A stretch of 64,000 nt of DNA, from positions 1 to 64,000 of the forward strand of contig JAJXUO010000007.1 of NCBI GenBank assembly GCA_021782815.1, given 5' to 3'. Below, one piece after another: positions 7,194 through 15,437 of this stretch; position 1 is the stretch's first letter; each line of letters begins with the position of its first letter. The stretch comes from Pseudomonadota bacterium (lineage in GTDB: Bacteria; Pseudomonadota; Alphaproteobacteria; Rhodospirillales; Magnetospirillaceae). The notes beneath the pieces were generated by a model. The model was not told the DNA's origin. It did no database searches and saw nothing but the letters and a program-made list of their open reading frames with translations. The position numbers were made by a program, and so were the translations under genes.

Positions 7194-9689
7194 TCATGTT
7201 CCCCGCGGTTTGGCCCGCGCCGTGGGGGCGGCCTGCATGGGATCGTCGGGCCAGACATGTTTGGGATATTGCCCGCGCAGATCGGCCCGCACCTGTTTGT
7301 AGGCATTGGCCCAGAAGCTGGCCAGATCCCGCGTCACCTGCACCGGCCGCCGCGCCGGCGACAAAAGATGCAGCATCAGTTTGACCCGTCCGCCCGCCAC
7401 CGTGGGGGTGTCGGCCAGGCCGAACATCTCCTGCAGCCGCACCGCCAGAACCGGCACCTCGCCCTCCCCGTAGCGGATGGGAACGCGGCTGCCCGAGGGC
7501 ACGGTGACATGGGTGGGAGCCTCGGCATCGAGGCGTTTGCGCAGCTCCCAGGGCAGCAGGCTGTCCAGCACCGCCGCCATGTCGAGGCGGGCCAGATGGC
7601 TTCTCCGGCTCAAGCCCTCCAGCCACGGCCCCAGCCAGGATCCCAAATCCGCCAGCAGGGCCTGATCCGAAAGATCGGGCCAGGCCTCGCCCTCGACCCG
7701 GCGCAAGAAGGCGATGCGGGCGCGCAAGGCCTCGGCCCCTTCGCCCCAGGGCAGGCAGTCCAGCCCCATGTCGCGAATGCCCTCCAACAGCGCCGCCGTC
7801 ACCGCCGCCGGATCGGGCCGGGGCAGAGCCTCGTCCTTCAGGATCAGCTCGCCCAGCTTGCGCCGCCGCCGCGCCGCCACCAGCTGCTCGCGCCCATCCC
7901 AGGCCACGCCGTCCTCCACGCCGATCAGATCGGCGAACTGCGCCTCCAGATCGGCCAGGGCCAGCGGCGCGGCCAGAAAGATCCGCGCCTCGCGCTTGTC
8001 GCCATCCAGTTCGGCCACCGCCAGCAGATCGTTGGTGGCCAGGGCTTCCGGCTCGGCAAAAAAGGCGCCGCGCCCGTTGCTCAGGCGATATTGCAGGCCC
8101 TGGCCGCCCCGGCGCAGGGCGATGCGGTCGGGGTAGGCGAAGGCCAGCAGCAGACCGGCCTCCTCGACGCTATCCTCGGCCGGAGCGATGCGCAGTTGGC
8201 GGCGCAGCTGTTTCGCCGCCTCGCGCACCCGCTGCACGCCGCCACGATCCGCCGCGCCGCCGCGCGGATCGCGCAACAGCTCCAGGCGCAGCCGCAGATC
8301 GGCATCGCGTTCACCGCGCAGAATATCGCGTTCCGACAGCAGCGCCGCCAGATCGCAGGCCAGCGACCCCAATCCCAGATCCTGGCCGCGCAGCACCATA
8401 TGGGCCAGGCGCGGATGCAGCGGCAGACCGGCCATGGCCCGGCCATGGGCGCTGATGCGGCCCGAAGCGTCCAGCGCCCCCAATTGCCGCAGCAACCCCC
8501 GCGCCTGGGCATAGGCGGCGGCGGGCGGCGGATCGAGCCAGGCCAGCACGCCAGGGTCCGTTACCCCCCAGCGCGCCAGATCCAGGGCCAACGGCGCCAG
8601 ATCGGCCTCGGCGATTTCCGGCGTGGCGAAGGCCGGCAGGGCGCGGTGCGCCGCCTCGGTCCACAGCCGGTAACAAAACCCCGGCCCCAAACGCCCGGCA
8701 CGGCCGCGCCGCTGCTCGGCCGAGGCCTTGGATACCGGCGCCGTCACCAGCCGGGTCATGCCGCCGTTGGCGTCGAACCGCGGGCCACGGGCCAGACCGC
8801 CATCCACCACGATGCGGATGCCCTCGATGGTCAGCGAGGTTTCGGCGATGCTGGTGGCCAGCACCACCTTGCGCCGCCCCGGCTGCGGCCGCAGGGCCTC
8901 GTCCTGGGCCTGCTGCGGCAGATCGCCGTAAAGCGGGGCGATCAGCAGATCGGGCCGCTGCCGCGCCAACCGCTCGGCCACCCGGCGGATTTCGGCCTGG
9001 CCGGGCAGGAAGGCCAGCACATCGCCCTCGGCCTCTTCGGCCAGGGCGCGCAGGATCAGGGCGGCAAAAGCGTCCTCGAAACGGCCGGACGGCGCGCCCT
9101 CCAGCCAGCGCACCGCCACCGGATGGCTGCGCCCCTGGCTGGTGATCATGGGAACATCGCCCAACAGCGCCGCCACCGGGCCGCCGTCCAGGGTGGCCGA
9201 CATCACCACCAGGCGCAAATCGTCCCGCAGCGAGCCCCGGCTTTCCAGGCACAGCGCCAGCCCCAGATCGCCGTTCAGGCTGCGTTCGTGAAATTCGTCG
9301 AACAGCACCGCCGCCACCCCCTCCAGGGCGGGATCGTCCTGCAGGCGGCGGGTCAGCACCCCTTCCGTCACCACCTCGATGCGGGTTTTCGGGCCGACCT
9401 TGCTGTCCAGACGGATGCGGTAGCCCACGGTTTCGCCCACCGCCTCGCCCAGCAGCGCCGCCATGCGCCGGGCGGCGGCGCGGGCGGCCAGGCGGCGCGG
9501 TTCCAGCATGAGAATGGTGCCGTCCCGCCGCCAGGGCTGGTCGAGCAGGGCCAGCGGCACCAGGGTGGTCTTGCCGGCGCCGGGAGGCGCCTGCAAAACG
9601 GCGCCCGTCCCCTCCGCCAGGACGGTCAGCAGATCGGGCAGCGCGTCCTCGATGGGCAGGCCGCCCGCGAAGCCGGGCAGCGGAATCAC
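7194..9689 (-). CDS. hrpB: ATP-dependent DExH helicase HrpB
   Basis: An 831-residue DExH-box helicase of the HrpB family; the physiological substrate in bacteria is poorly defined. Visible motifs are QAPPGAGKTT (motif I, about residue 33), DEFHER (motif II), VVMSATLD (motif III) and QRRGRAGR (motif VI), followed by HA2 and the HrpB-specific C-terminal region. The GTG start at 9689 overlaps the queD stop in a GTGA arrangement, so translation is probably coupled to queD. The family's usual length is about 820 residues, which fits this start rather than the longer open frame. It is the last gene of queE-queD-hrpB, and repeat copy B follows its stop within a few bases. Confidence 0.93.
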   Translation of the reverse strand: MIPLPGFAGGLPIEDALPDLLTVLAEGTGAVLQAPPGAGKTTLVPLALLDQPWRRDGTILMLEPRRLAARAAARRMAALLGEAVGETVGYRIRLDSKVGPKTRIEVVTEGVLTRRLQDDPALEGVAAVLFDEFHERSLNGDLGLALCLESRGSLRDDLRLVVMSATLDGGPVAALLGDVPMITSQGRSHPVAVRWLEGAPSGRFEDAFAALILRALAEEAEGDVLAFLPGQAEIRRVAERLARQRPDLLIAPLYGDLPQQAQDEALRPQPGRRKVVLATSIAETSLTIEGIRIVVDGGLARGPRFDANGGMTRLVTAPVSKASAEQRRGRAGRLGPGFCYRLWTEAAHRALPAFATPEIAEADLAPLALDLARWGVTDPGVLAWLDPPPAAAYAQARGLLRQLGALDASGRISAHGRAMAGLPLHPRLAHMVLRGQDLGLGSLACDLAALLSERDILRGERDADLRLRLELLRDPRGGAADRGGVQRVREAAKQLRRQLRIAPAEDSVEEAGLLLAFAYPDRIALRRGGQGLQYRLSNGRGAFFAEPEALATNDLLAVAELDGDKREARIFLAAPLALADLEAQFADLIGVEDGVAWDGREQLVAARRRRKLGELILKDEALPRPDPAAVTAALLEGIRDMGLDCLPWGEGAEALRARIAFLRRVEGEAWPDLSDQALLADLGSWLGPWLEGLSRRSHLARLDMAAVLDSLLPWELRKRLDAEAPTHVTVPSGSRVPIRYGEGEVPVLAVRLQEMFGLADTPTVAGGRVKLMLHLLSPARRPVQVTRDLASFWANAYKQVRADLRGQYPKHVWPDDPMQAAPTARAKPRGT

Positions 9690-10213
9690 GGTTCGCGGTA
9701 AACGGCGCGGCAGTTGGGGGTTTCCCACACCACCAGTTCGGCCAGACGGGCCAGGCCGTCGCTGCGGGCCGCCACCACCGGCTTCAGGCGGTGATACCAG
9801 TGCCGGGCCAGCTGCTCGGCGGTGGGATTGGCATCCAGCACGTAGAGCTTGCTGTCCATGCGGGTCCGGGTGGTCAGGCAATAGCCGTCGCGGGCCACGG
9901 CGGCCCGCACCGCCTCCAGCCACTCTGGCCCGGCGTCGTCGGGACGGAACATGGCCAGCAGCCCGGCATCCTCCACATGGGCCAGAAAGCCGTGATCGCA
10001 AGGCGCGTCGATCACCGCCAGCATTTCCTCTTTCAGGAAGCCGAAATCCAGCACCATGTCGGCCTGCTCGCCGCTTTCCTGCAGCCGCCCGGCGGCGCAG
10101 AAGGCCTCGATCATATAGCGGTGGCCATGCAGATTGCGGCATTTCGAGCCATGGGTCAGCACACGGTGCCCGGCATCGATATAGATCTGCCGCGAAATGG
10201 TGAAGGTGCTCAT
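9686..10213 (-). CDS. queD: 6-carboxytetrahydropterin synthase family protein (QueD-like)
   Basis: A 175-residue member of the 6-pyruvoyl-tetrahydropterin synthase fold, which converts dihydroneopterin triphosphate to 6-carboxytetrahydropterin on the way to queuosine. The zinc histidines are His16, His29 and His31 and the catalytic cysteine is Cys25, in the C-x3-HGH motif (CRNLHGH). A CDHG motif and PTAEQLARHWY are also present. It is longer than the compact QueD of about 120 residues because of an insert around residues 85-115. It sits directly downstream of queE, supporting the queuosine role; queC and queF are not in the window. A 4-bp overlap joins it to hrpB. Confidence 0.88.
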   Translation of the reverse strand: MSTFTISRQIYIDAGHRVLTHGSKCRNLHGHRYMIEAFCAAGRLQESGEQADMVLDFGFLKEEMLAVIDAPCDHGFLAHVEDAGLLAMFRPDDAGPEWLEAVRAAVARDGYCLTTRTRMDSKLYVLDANPTAEQLARHWYHRLKPVVAARSDGLARLAELVVWETPNCRAVYREP

Positions 10214-10232
10214 CTTGCTGCTACGATCCCGC

Positions 10233-10859
10233 TTATCTCAGGCCTACGACCTTATGCATTTGCAACCCCAGGCGCCACTGGGGATTTTCCAGACAATAGG
10301 CGGCGGCGGCGCGCACCGCCTCCTCCCGCTCCGGCCCGTCCAGGGGCTGCAGGATGAAATGCCGGAAGGCCAGACCGGCGAACCGCTCGGGCCGGGCCTT
10401 GGCCTGGGGATAGACCAGCTTCAGCTCGTCGCCCGCCGTCAGCGCCAGCGGCGCGTCGGCCTTGGGGCTGACGCACAACCAGTCCACTCCGGGCGGACAG
10501 GGCCGGGTGCCGTTGCTTTCCACCGCCACCTCGAAGCCCTGTTCATGCAGGGCGTCGCACAGGGCCTGATCCAGCTGCAACAGCGGCTCGCCGCCGGTAC
10601 AAACCACATAGGGCACGCCGCCGGCGCCGGCCGGCCACAAGGCCGCCACCGCCTGGGCCAGAGCGGCGGCATCGGCGAAGCGCCCGGCATCGGCGCCGAC
10701 GAAATCGGTATCGCAGAAATCGCAGACGGCATCGGCGCGGTCCGCCTCGCGGCCCGACCACAGATTACAGCCGGAAAAGCGGCAGAACACCGCCGCCCGC
10801 CCGGCCCGCGCCCCTTCGCCCTGCAGGCTGTAAAACAGTTCTTTCACGGAATAGCTCAT
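10233..10859 (-). CDS. queE: 7-carboxy-7-deazaguanine synthase (radical SAM)
   Basis: A 208-residue radical SAM enzyme that converts 6-carboxytetrahydropterin to 7-carboxy-7-deazaguanine. The cluster cysteines follow the C-x14-C-x2-C form seen in some QueE proteins (CNLW...CDFC, about residues 30-48), rather than the ordinary C-x3-C-x2-C. The SAM-binding CTGGEP motif and the substrate-binding FYSLQGEG N-terminus are visible. The ATG giving MSYSVKELF fits the family start; the longer open frame upstream is not supported. First gene of queE-queD-hrpB, 19 bp before queD. Confidence 0.92.
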   Translation of the reverse strand: MSYSVKELFYSLQGEGARAGRAAVFCRFSGCNLWSGREADRADAVCDFCDTDFVGADAGRFADAAALAQAVAALWPAGAGGVPYVVCTGGEPLLQLDQALCDALHEQGFEVAVESNGTRPCPPGVDWLCVSPKADAPLALTAGDELKLVYPQAKARPERFAGLAFRHFILQPLDGPEREEAVRAAAAYCLENPQWRLGLQMHKVVGLR

Positions 10860-10986
10860 AGAGGGGGAGGTAAGCCCGCCGCCGTCGCCGGTCAAGAGAA
10901 AGCTTTCACAGGACTGTCCCTTGCCTGGCGCCCCGCGCCGACGTACCCCCGGAGGAACAGCGTTCACCAGCAGGAGCGGCCTTCCC

Positions 10987-12000
10987 ATGCGTATCGCCAT
11001 CGTCACCGATGCCTGGCATCCCCAGCCCAACGGCGTGGTCCGGGTTTTAAGCAGCCTGCATCAGCGCCTGCTGGCGGCCGGGCACGCGGTGATGGTGCTC
11101 TCTCCCGATCTGTTCACCACCATCCCCTGCCCTACCTACCCCGAGATCCCCCTGGCGCTGTTCCCCTTCGCCGGCGTGGCGCGGCGGCTGGCGCTGTTCC
11201 GCCCCGAGGCCATCCATATCGCCACCGAGGGGCCGCTGGGCTGGGCGGCGCGGCGCTGGTGCCTGAAACACGAAAAACCCTTCACCACCGCCTATCACAC
11301 CAAGTTCCCGCAATATATCCATGCCCGCAGCAAACTGCCGCTGCCCTGGCTTTACGCCGCCATCCGCCGCTTCCACGCCCCCTCGGCGGCGGTGATGGTG
11401 CCGTCGCCCTCGGTGTTCGACGAACTGACCCACTGGGGCTTTCGCAATGTGCGGGCCTGGTCGCACGGCGTCGATACCGCGCTGTTCCACCCCCAGGGCA
11501 AGGACGCCCTGGACTTTCCCCGCCCCATTCATCTTTACGTGGGCCGGGTGACGGTGGAGAAGAACCTGCCCGCCTTCCTCGATCTCGATCTGCCGGGCAG
11601 CAAGGTGGTGGTGGGGTCGGGGCCGCAGCGCGAGGCGCTGATGAAGCGCTATCCCGACGCCCACTTCCTCATTGCCCACGGCGACGCCGAACTGGCCCTC
11701 TATTTCTCGGCGGGCGACGTTTTCGTCTTTCCCAGCCGCACCGACACCTTCGGCCTGGTGATGCTGGAGGCCATGGCCTCGGGCGTTCCGGTGGCCGCCT
11801 TCCCGGTGCCGGGGCCGCTGGACGTGCTGGCCGAGCAAAATCCCGAAATGCCAGCCGGGGTGCTGAACGAGGATCTGGCGGCGGCGGCCCGGGCGGCGCT
11901 GGCCCTCGATCCCGAACATTGCCGCGCCTATGCCCGCCGCTTCGGCTGGGACCGGGTGGTGGAGGAATTCGTCTCCTTCCTGGCGCCGATCCCGGCCTGA
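10987..12000 (+). CDS. GT4-family glycosyltransferase
   Basis: A 337-residue GT-B fold glycosyltransferase of the GT4 group. The N-terminal domain begins MRIAIVTDAWHPQPNGVVRV, and the HGVD loop links the two domains. The C-terminal nucleotide-sugar domain carries GRVTVEKNLPAFL and the E-x7-E motif region FGLVMLEAMASGVPV. This sequence style resembles glycolipid mannosyl/glucuronosyl transferases of alphaproteobacteria (the GDP-mannose-dependent alpha-mannosyltransferase group), but the acceptor cannot be read from sequence. The ATG at 10987 is chosen because it begins the conserved fold; a TTG further upstream is less likely. Its TGA stop abuts base-to-base the stop of the convergent histidine kinase, leaving no room for a terminator. 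Confidence 0.88.
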   Translation: MRIAIVTDAWHPQPNGVVRVLSSLHQRLLAAGHAVMVLSPDLFTTIPCPTYPEIPLALFPFAGVARRLALFRPEAIHIATEGPLGWAARRWCLKHEKPFTTAYHTKFPQYIHARSKLPLPWLYAAIRRFHAPSAAVMVPSPSVFDELTHWGFRNVRAWSHGVDTALFHPQGKDALDFPRPIHLYVGRVTVEKNLPAFLDLDLPGSKVVVGSGPQREALMKRYPDAHFLIAHGDAELALYFSAGDVFVFPSRTDTFGLVMLEAMASGVPVAAFPVPGPLDVLAEQNPEMPAGVLNEDLAAAARAALALDPEHCRAYARRFGWDRVVEEFVSFLAPIPA

Positions 12001-13386
12001 TCACCCCGCCGGCAACGGCAGGATCAGCCGCGCCGACAATCCGCCGCCGGGGCGGTTTTCCAGCCGCAGATCGCCGCCATGCGCCAGAAGCACGGTGCGG
12101 GCGATGGCCAGGCCCAGGCCGATGCCGCCGGTGGCGGCATTGCGCGAGGCCTCCAGCCGCACGAAGGGCTTGACCACCTCGTCCTGCAGCTCCGGCGGAA
12201 TGCCGGGGCCGTCGTCGGCGACCTCGATCACCGCCTGCCCCGGCTCGCGGCGGCACGACACCCGGGCGCAGCCGCCATAGCGGATGGCGTTTTCCACCAG
12301 ATTGCGCACGGCGCGGCGCAAGGCCACCGGACGGCAACTGACGGCGATGCGCGGCGAGGGCAGGAACTGAACCGGCAGATCCAGCTCGGCCATGTCGTCC
12401 ACCAGGCTTTCCACCACCGAGGCCAGATCCATGACGCGCGGCGCCTCGTTCAGGGCGTCGGCGCCGGCGAAGTCCAGGGTGGAGCGCACGATGGCCTCCA
12501 TCTCCTCGGCGGTGGCGGTGATCTGGGCCGCCACCTCCTCGTCCTCGATCAGTTCGGCCTTGAGGCGCAGACTGGTCAGCGGCGTGCGCAGATCATGACT
12601 GATGGCCGCCAGCAGGCGGGTGCGGTCCTGCATGAAACGGGTGATACGGTCCTGCATGGTGTTGAAGGCGCGGATCAGGCTGACCACCTCGGCCGGGCCG
12701 CTTTCCTCCAGGCGGGTGCCGCCATCGCCCCGGCCCAACCGCTCGGCGGCCTCGGCCAGACGGCGCAGGGTGCGGGTTTCCCGGGCCAGAACGAAAAAGG
12801 CCACCAGCAGCACCGCCAGCACCATGCTGAGCACCGGCAACAACGGCGCCATTTCCCAATAGGACGGGATGACGATATGGCCATCGGCGTTGAGCCAGCG
12901 CCCATCCTCCAGCGGCACCGAGAGCAGCAGACCGCTGAAATGGTGATGATGATCGGGACGGCCGGAAAAGGGCAGGCCGCTGACCGGACGATAGCGGTCG
13001 CAATCGTGATCGGCCTGATCGCGCAGCTCCAGCCGGGGCGGCCCGGCGGCGTAAGGGGCCAGGAGATTGCGCAGGCGTTCCTGTAAAGGCCCCGCCTCCG
13101 CGTCCTCGTCGGTGTCGGAATTGGCGCGGGGCGCGGCATCCAGGCTGTAGCACAGGGTAAAGAGGCTGAGATGCTCGGCCACCTCGGCGCGGCGCTCGGG
13201 CGGTGTGGCCCGCAACAGCCGCAAGGTGGCCTCGGTCTGTTCGAAAACCTGGCTGCGCACGATGCCCACATGGGCGGCGTGATCGGAAATGAGAAAGTCG
13301 GCGACGCTGCCGCCCTGCGACGCCAGCACCGCCAGCAACAGGAACAGACTGACGCGGCCGAACAGGGTGCGGGGCACCAGTCTCAT
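12001..13386 (-). CDS. Sensor histidine kinase (EnvZ/OmpR-type system)
   Basis: A 461-residue membrane histidine kinase. Transmembrane segments lie at about residues 10-30 and 180-200 and enclose a periplasmic sensor of about 150 residues. A HAMP-like linker follows. The H-box is AISHDLRTPLTSL, the N-box NLVENAIRYG, and the G-boxes DDGPGIP and GGIGLGLAIA. The periplasmic domain contains single cysteines and the run PDHHHHF, so metal or redox sensing is possible but not shown. The ATG overlaps the regulator's TGA (ATGA), so the pair is translationally coupled. It ends next to the convergent glycosyltransferase stop. Confidence 0.93.
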   Translation of the reverse strand: MRLVPRTLFGRVSLFLLLAVLASQGGSVADFLISDHAAHVGIVRSQVFEQTEATLRLLRATPPERRAEVAEHLSLFTLCYSLDAAPRANSDTDEDAEAGPLQERLRNLLAPYAAGPPRLELRDQADHDCDRYRPVSGLPFSGRPDHHHHFSGLLLSVPLEDGRWLNADGHIVIPSYWEMAPLLPVLSMVLAVLLVAFFVLARETRTLRRLAEAAERLGRGDGGTRLEESGPAEVVSLIRAFNTMQDRITRFMQDRTRLLAAISHDLRTPLTSLRLKAELIEDEEVAAQITATAEEMEAIVRSTLDFAGADALNEAPRVMDLASVVESLVDDMAELDLPVQFLPSPRIAVSCRPVALRRAVRNLVENAIRYGGCARVSCRREPGQAVIEVADDGPGIPPELQDEVVKPFVRLEASRNAATGGIGLGLAIARTVLLAHGGDLRLENRPGGGLSARLILPLPAG

Positions 13387-14111
13387 GCCGGCTCCTCTTC
13401 CCGCACCGGCACCGCCAGGCAATAGCCCTCGCCCCACACCGTCTTGATGATGCGGGGATTACGCGGATCCTCCTCGATCTTGCGGCGCAGGCGGCTGATC
13501 ATGTTGTCGATGCTGCGGTCGAAGGGCTCGGCGCTGCGGCCCACGCTCAAATCCAGCAACTGATCACGGCTCAAGGTCTGGCCGGGCCGTTCGGTCAGCA
13601 CCTCCAGCAGACGGTATTCGGCCGAACTCAAAGCCAGGCTGACGCCATCCTCGCCGGTCAGCTCGCGCCGGGTGGAGTCTAAAAGCCAGCGATCGAAACG
13701 CAACTGCCGGCCGGCGGCGCGCGCCGCCTTGGCCCGTCCCGGCTCGGCCCGGCGCAGCACCACGCGGATGCGGGCCAGAAGCTCGCGCGGGCTGAAGGGT
13801 TTGCAGACATAATCATCGGCGCCCATTTCCAGGCCGACGATACGGTCCGCCTCCTCGACCATGGCGGTCAGCATGATCACCGGGATTTCGGCGGCGCGCA
13901 GCACCCGGCACAGATCGAGGCCGCTTTCCCCGCCCGGCAGCATCAGATCCAGCACGGCGAGATCGATGGCGGCGCCCTGCAACACCCGGCGCATGGCGGC
14001 GCCGTCACCGGCGACGCTGACGCGCATGTTCATCCGCGTCAGATACTTGGCCAGGAGATCGCGGATTTCACGGTGATCGTCGACCACAAGAATATGCGGA
14101 ATTTTGTCCAT
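13383..14111 (-). CDS. OmpR-family response regulator
   Basis: A 242-residue two-domain regulator. The receiver domain (about residues 5-120) has the acidic pocket VVDDH, phospho-acceptor Asp in LDLMLPGG and the conserved Lys in CKPFSPREL. The C-terminal winged helix (about 140-240) is of the Trans_reg_C type and ends with the SRLRRKIEEDP and VWGEGYCL signature. The start MDKIPHILVVDD at 14111 fits the fold; an in-frame extension upstream is not supported. It is divergent from the cytochrome c' gene across 191 bp that holds a set of 10-bp-spaced direct repeats, so it may control both itself and the cytochrome pair. Confidence 0.93.
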   Translation of the reverse strand: MDKIPHILVVDDHREIRDLLAKYLTRMNMRVSVAGDGAAMRRVLQGAAIDLAVLDLMLPGGESGLDLCRVLRAAEIPVIMLTAMVEEADRIVGLEMGADDYVCKPFSPRELLARIRVVLRRAEPGRAKAARAAGRQLRFDRWLLDSTRRELTGEDGVSLALSSAEYRLLEVLTERPGQTLSRDQLLDLSVGRSAEPFDRSIDNMISRLRRKIEEDPRNPRIIKTVWGEGYCLAVPVREEEPA

Positions 14112-14177
14112 GAGCGGCTCCCTTGCAAAGAGTAGCCCGAAGCGCCGGAAAGCGGAGCGGAAAAAAGTGTCTTCATC

Positions 14178-14231
14178 TGTCGCAACGGCCCGCCCCGCGA
14201 CATTCGGTGACACTTTGCCACGGAAGCGACA
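14178..14231. promoter_or_regulatory. Candidate response-regulator binding array
   Basis: In the gap between the divergent regulator and cytochrome c' genes, hexamers resembling GCGACA recur about every 10 bp: GCGACA 14197, GTGACA 14207, GCCACG 14217 and GCGACA 14226. The inverse TGTCGC stands at 14178. Direct half-sites at one helical turn are typical of OmpR/PhoB-type regulators. The link to the adjacent regulator is an inference. Confidence 0.45.
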
Positions 14232-14302
14232 AATTTCCCGGCCTTTTGTGGGCTAGGGTTTGCGCCATCCCCCCTTGTTCGCTCCACTTTCGAGGATCAA
14301 TG

Positions 14303-14755
14303 ATGAAAGTCTCTCTGCGCTCGCTCGTTCTGACCGCCGCCACCGCCGGCACCCTGCTGGCCAGCACCGGCCTGGTCCTGGCCGCCGATCCCATCACCGA
14401 ACGCATGCACGGCTTCAAGGGCAGCAAGCACGCCATGGCCGCCATCCGGGACGCCATGGCCTCGGGCCATCAGGCCGCCATCACCGCCCCGGCCAAAGAG
14501 ATCGCCGCCTTCGCCGCCCGTATTCCCAGCCTGTTCCCGGCCGGCAGCACCAACGACCAGTCCAAGGCCCGCGACGCCATCTGGGACAATTTCCCCGACT
14601 TCACCGCCAAGGCCAAAACCATGCAGACCAGCGCCCAGGCCCTGGCCGATCTCAGCGCCTCCGGCAAGGCCACCCCGGCCCAGATCAAGAGCGCCTTCGT
14701 CAAGGTGACGGAAAGCTGCAAGGCCTGCCACCAGCACTACAAGGAAAAGGAATGA
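14303..14755 (+). CDS. Periplasmic class II cytochrome c (c'/c556 type)
   Basis: A 150-residue exported cytochrome. A signal peptide (about residues 1-27, ending VLA-AD) precedes a four-helix-bundle domain with the heme motif CKACH close to the C-terminus (about residues 139-143), as in cytochrome c' and c556. Such proteins carry electrons or bind NO in the periplasm. The second of two adjacent ATGs (14303) has better spacing to AGGA; starting at 14300 adds one Met. The stop overlaps the start of the downstream cytochrome b561 gene, so the two are probably made together as an electron-transfer pair. Confidence 0.92.
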   Translation: MKVSLRSLVLTAATAGTLLASTGLVLAADPITERMHGFKGSKHAMAAIRDAMASGHQAAITAPAKEIAAFAARIPSLFPAGSTNDQSKARDAIWDNFPDFTAKAKTMQTSAQALADLSASGKATPAQIKSAFVKVTESCKACHQHYKEKE

Positions 14756-15411
14756 CGCGCGCCCCCCGGCCGGACAGCCTGCGGGTCTGGGATCTGCCGG
14801 TCCGCCTGTTCCACTGGAGCCTGCTGGCCGGTCTCGTCGCCCTTTATGTCACCCAGGCCCTGGGCCGCATGGAACTGCATGCCCGCGTCGGCGAGGCGGT
14901 GCTGGCCCTGGTGCTGTTCCGCCTGCTGTGGGGGCTGATGGGCAGCCAGACCGCCCGCTTCCGCGATTTCGTCGGCGGCGGGCGCACGGCCCTGGCCTAT
15001 CTGCGCCAGGGCCGCAGCCCCTCGGCGGGGCACAATCCCCTGGGCGGCTGGATGATCGTGGCGCTGTTGGGCGCCCTGCTGGTGCAGGCCGGTCTCGGGC
15101 TGTTCGCCAACGACGACATCCTGTTCGAGGGGCCGCTGGCGCATCTGGTCAGCGGCGACACCTCGTCGCTGCTCACCCACTGGCATGGGCTGCTGTTCAA
15201 GATCCTGGCCGGTCTCGCCGCCCTGCATGTGGCCGCGGTGCTGGCCCACTGGTTCGGCAAAGGCGAAAATCTGATCCTGCCCATGCTGACCGGGCGCAAG
15301 CCCTGGCCGGCCGAGCGGCCCCGCCCCGTCCTGGCCTTCGTCTCGCCCCTCCGCGCCCTGGCGGCGCTGGCGGTGGCGGTGGCGGCGGTGGCGGCGCTGC
15401 TCCGGCTTTGA
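14752..15411 (+). CDS. Cytochrome b561-family membrane protein
   Basis: A 219-residue inner-membrane di-heme b-type cytochrome of the bacterial b561/NiFe-hydrogenase cytochrome b-like group. Four to five hydrophobic helices are visible (about residues 20-38, 45-65, 95-115, 140-165, 195-218). Candidate heme histidines occur in LFHWSL near the N-terminus, ELHARVG and THWHGLLFK. It probably exchanges electrons between the quinone pool and the periplasmic cytochrome c encoded just upstream, with which it shares a 4-bp ATGA overlap. It is convergent with ilvA, 26 bp apart. Confidence 0.9.
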   Translation: MTRAPRPDSLRVWDLPVRLFHWSLLAGLVALYVTQALGRMELHARVGEAVLALVLFRLLWGLMGSQTARFRDFVGGGRTALAYLRQGRSPSAGHNPLGGWMIVALLGALLVQAGLGLFANDDILFEGPLAHLVSGDTSSLLTHWHGLLFKILAGLAALHVAAVLAHWFGKGENLILPMLTGRKPWPAERPRPVLAFVSPLRALAALAVAVAAVAALLRL

Positions 15412-15437
15412 GCGCATGCCGCCCCGGGGCTGTGGTT

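Noticed and set aside
6984-9701. Long plus-strand open frame (about 905 codons) over hrpB
   Set aside because: It is the antisense shadow of a clear helicase gene in GC-rich DNA; its translation is Gln/His/Arg/Ala rich without a domain.
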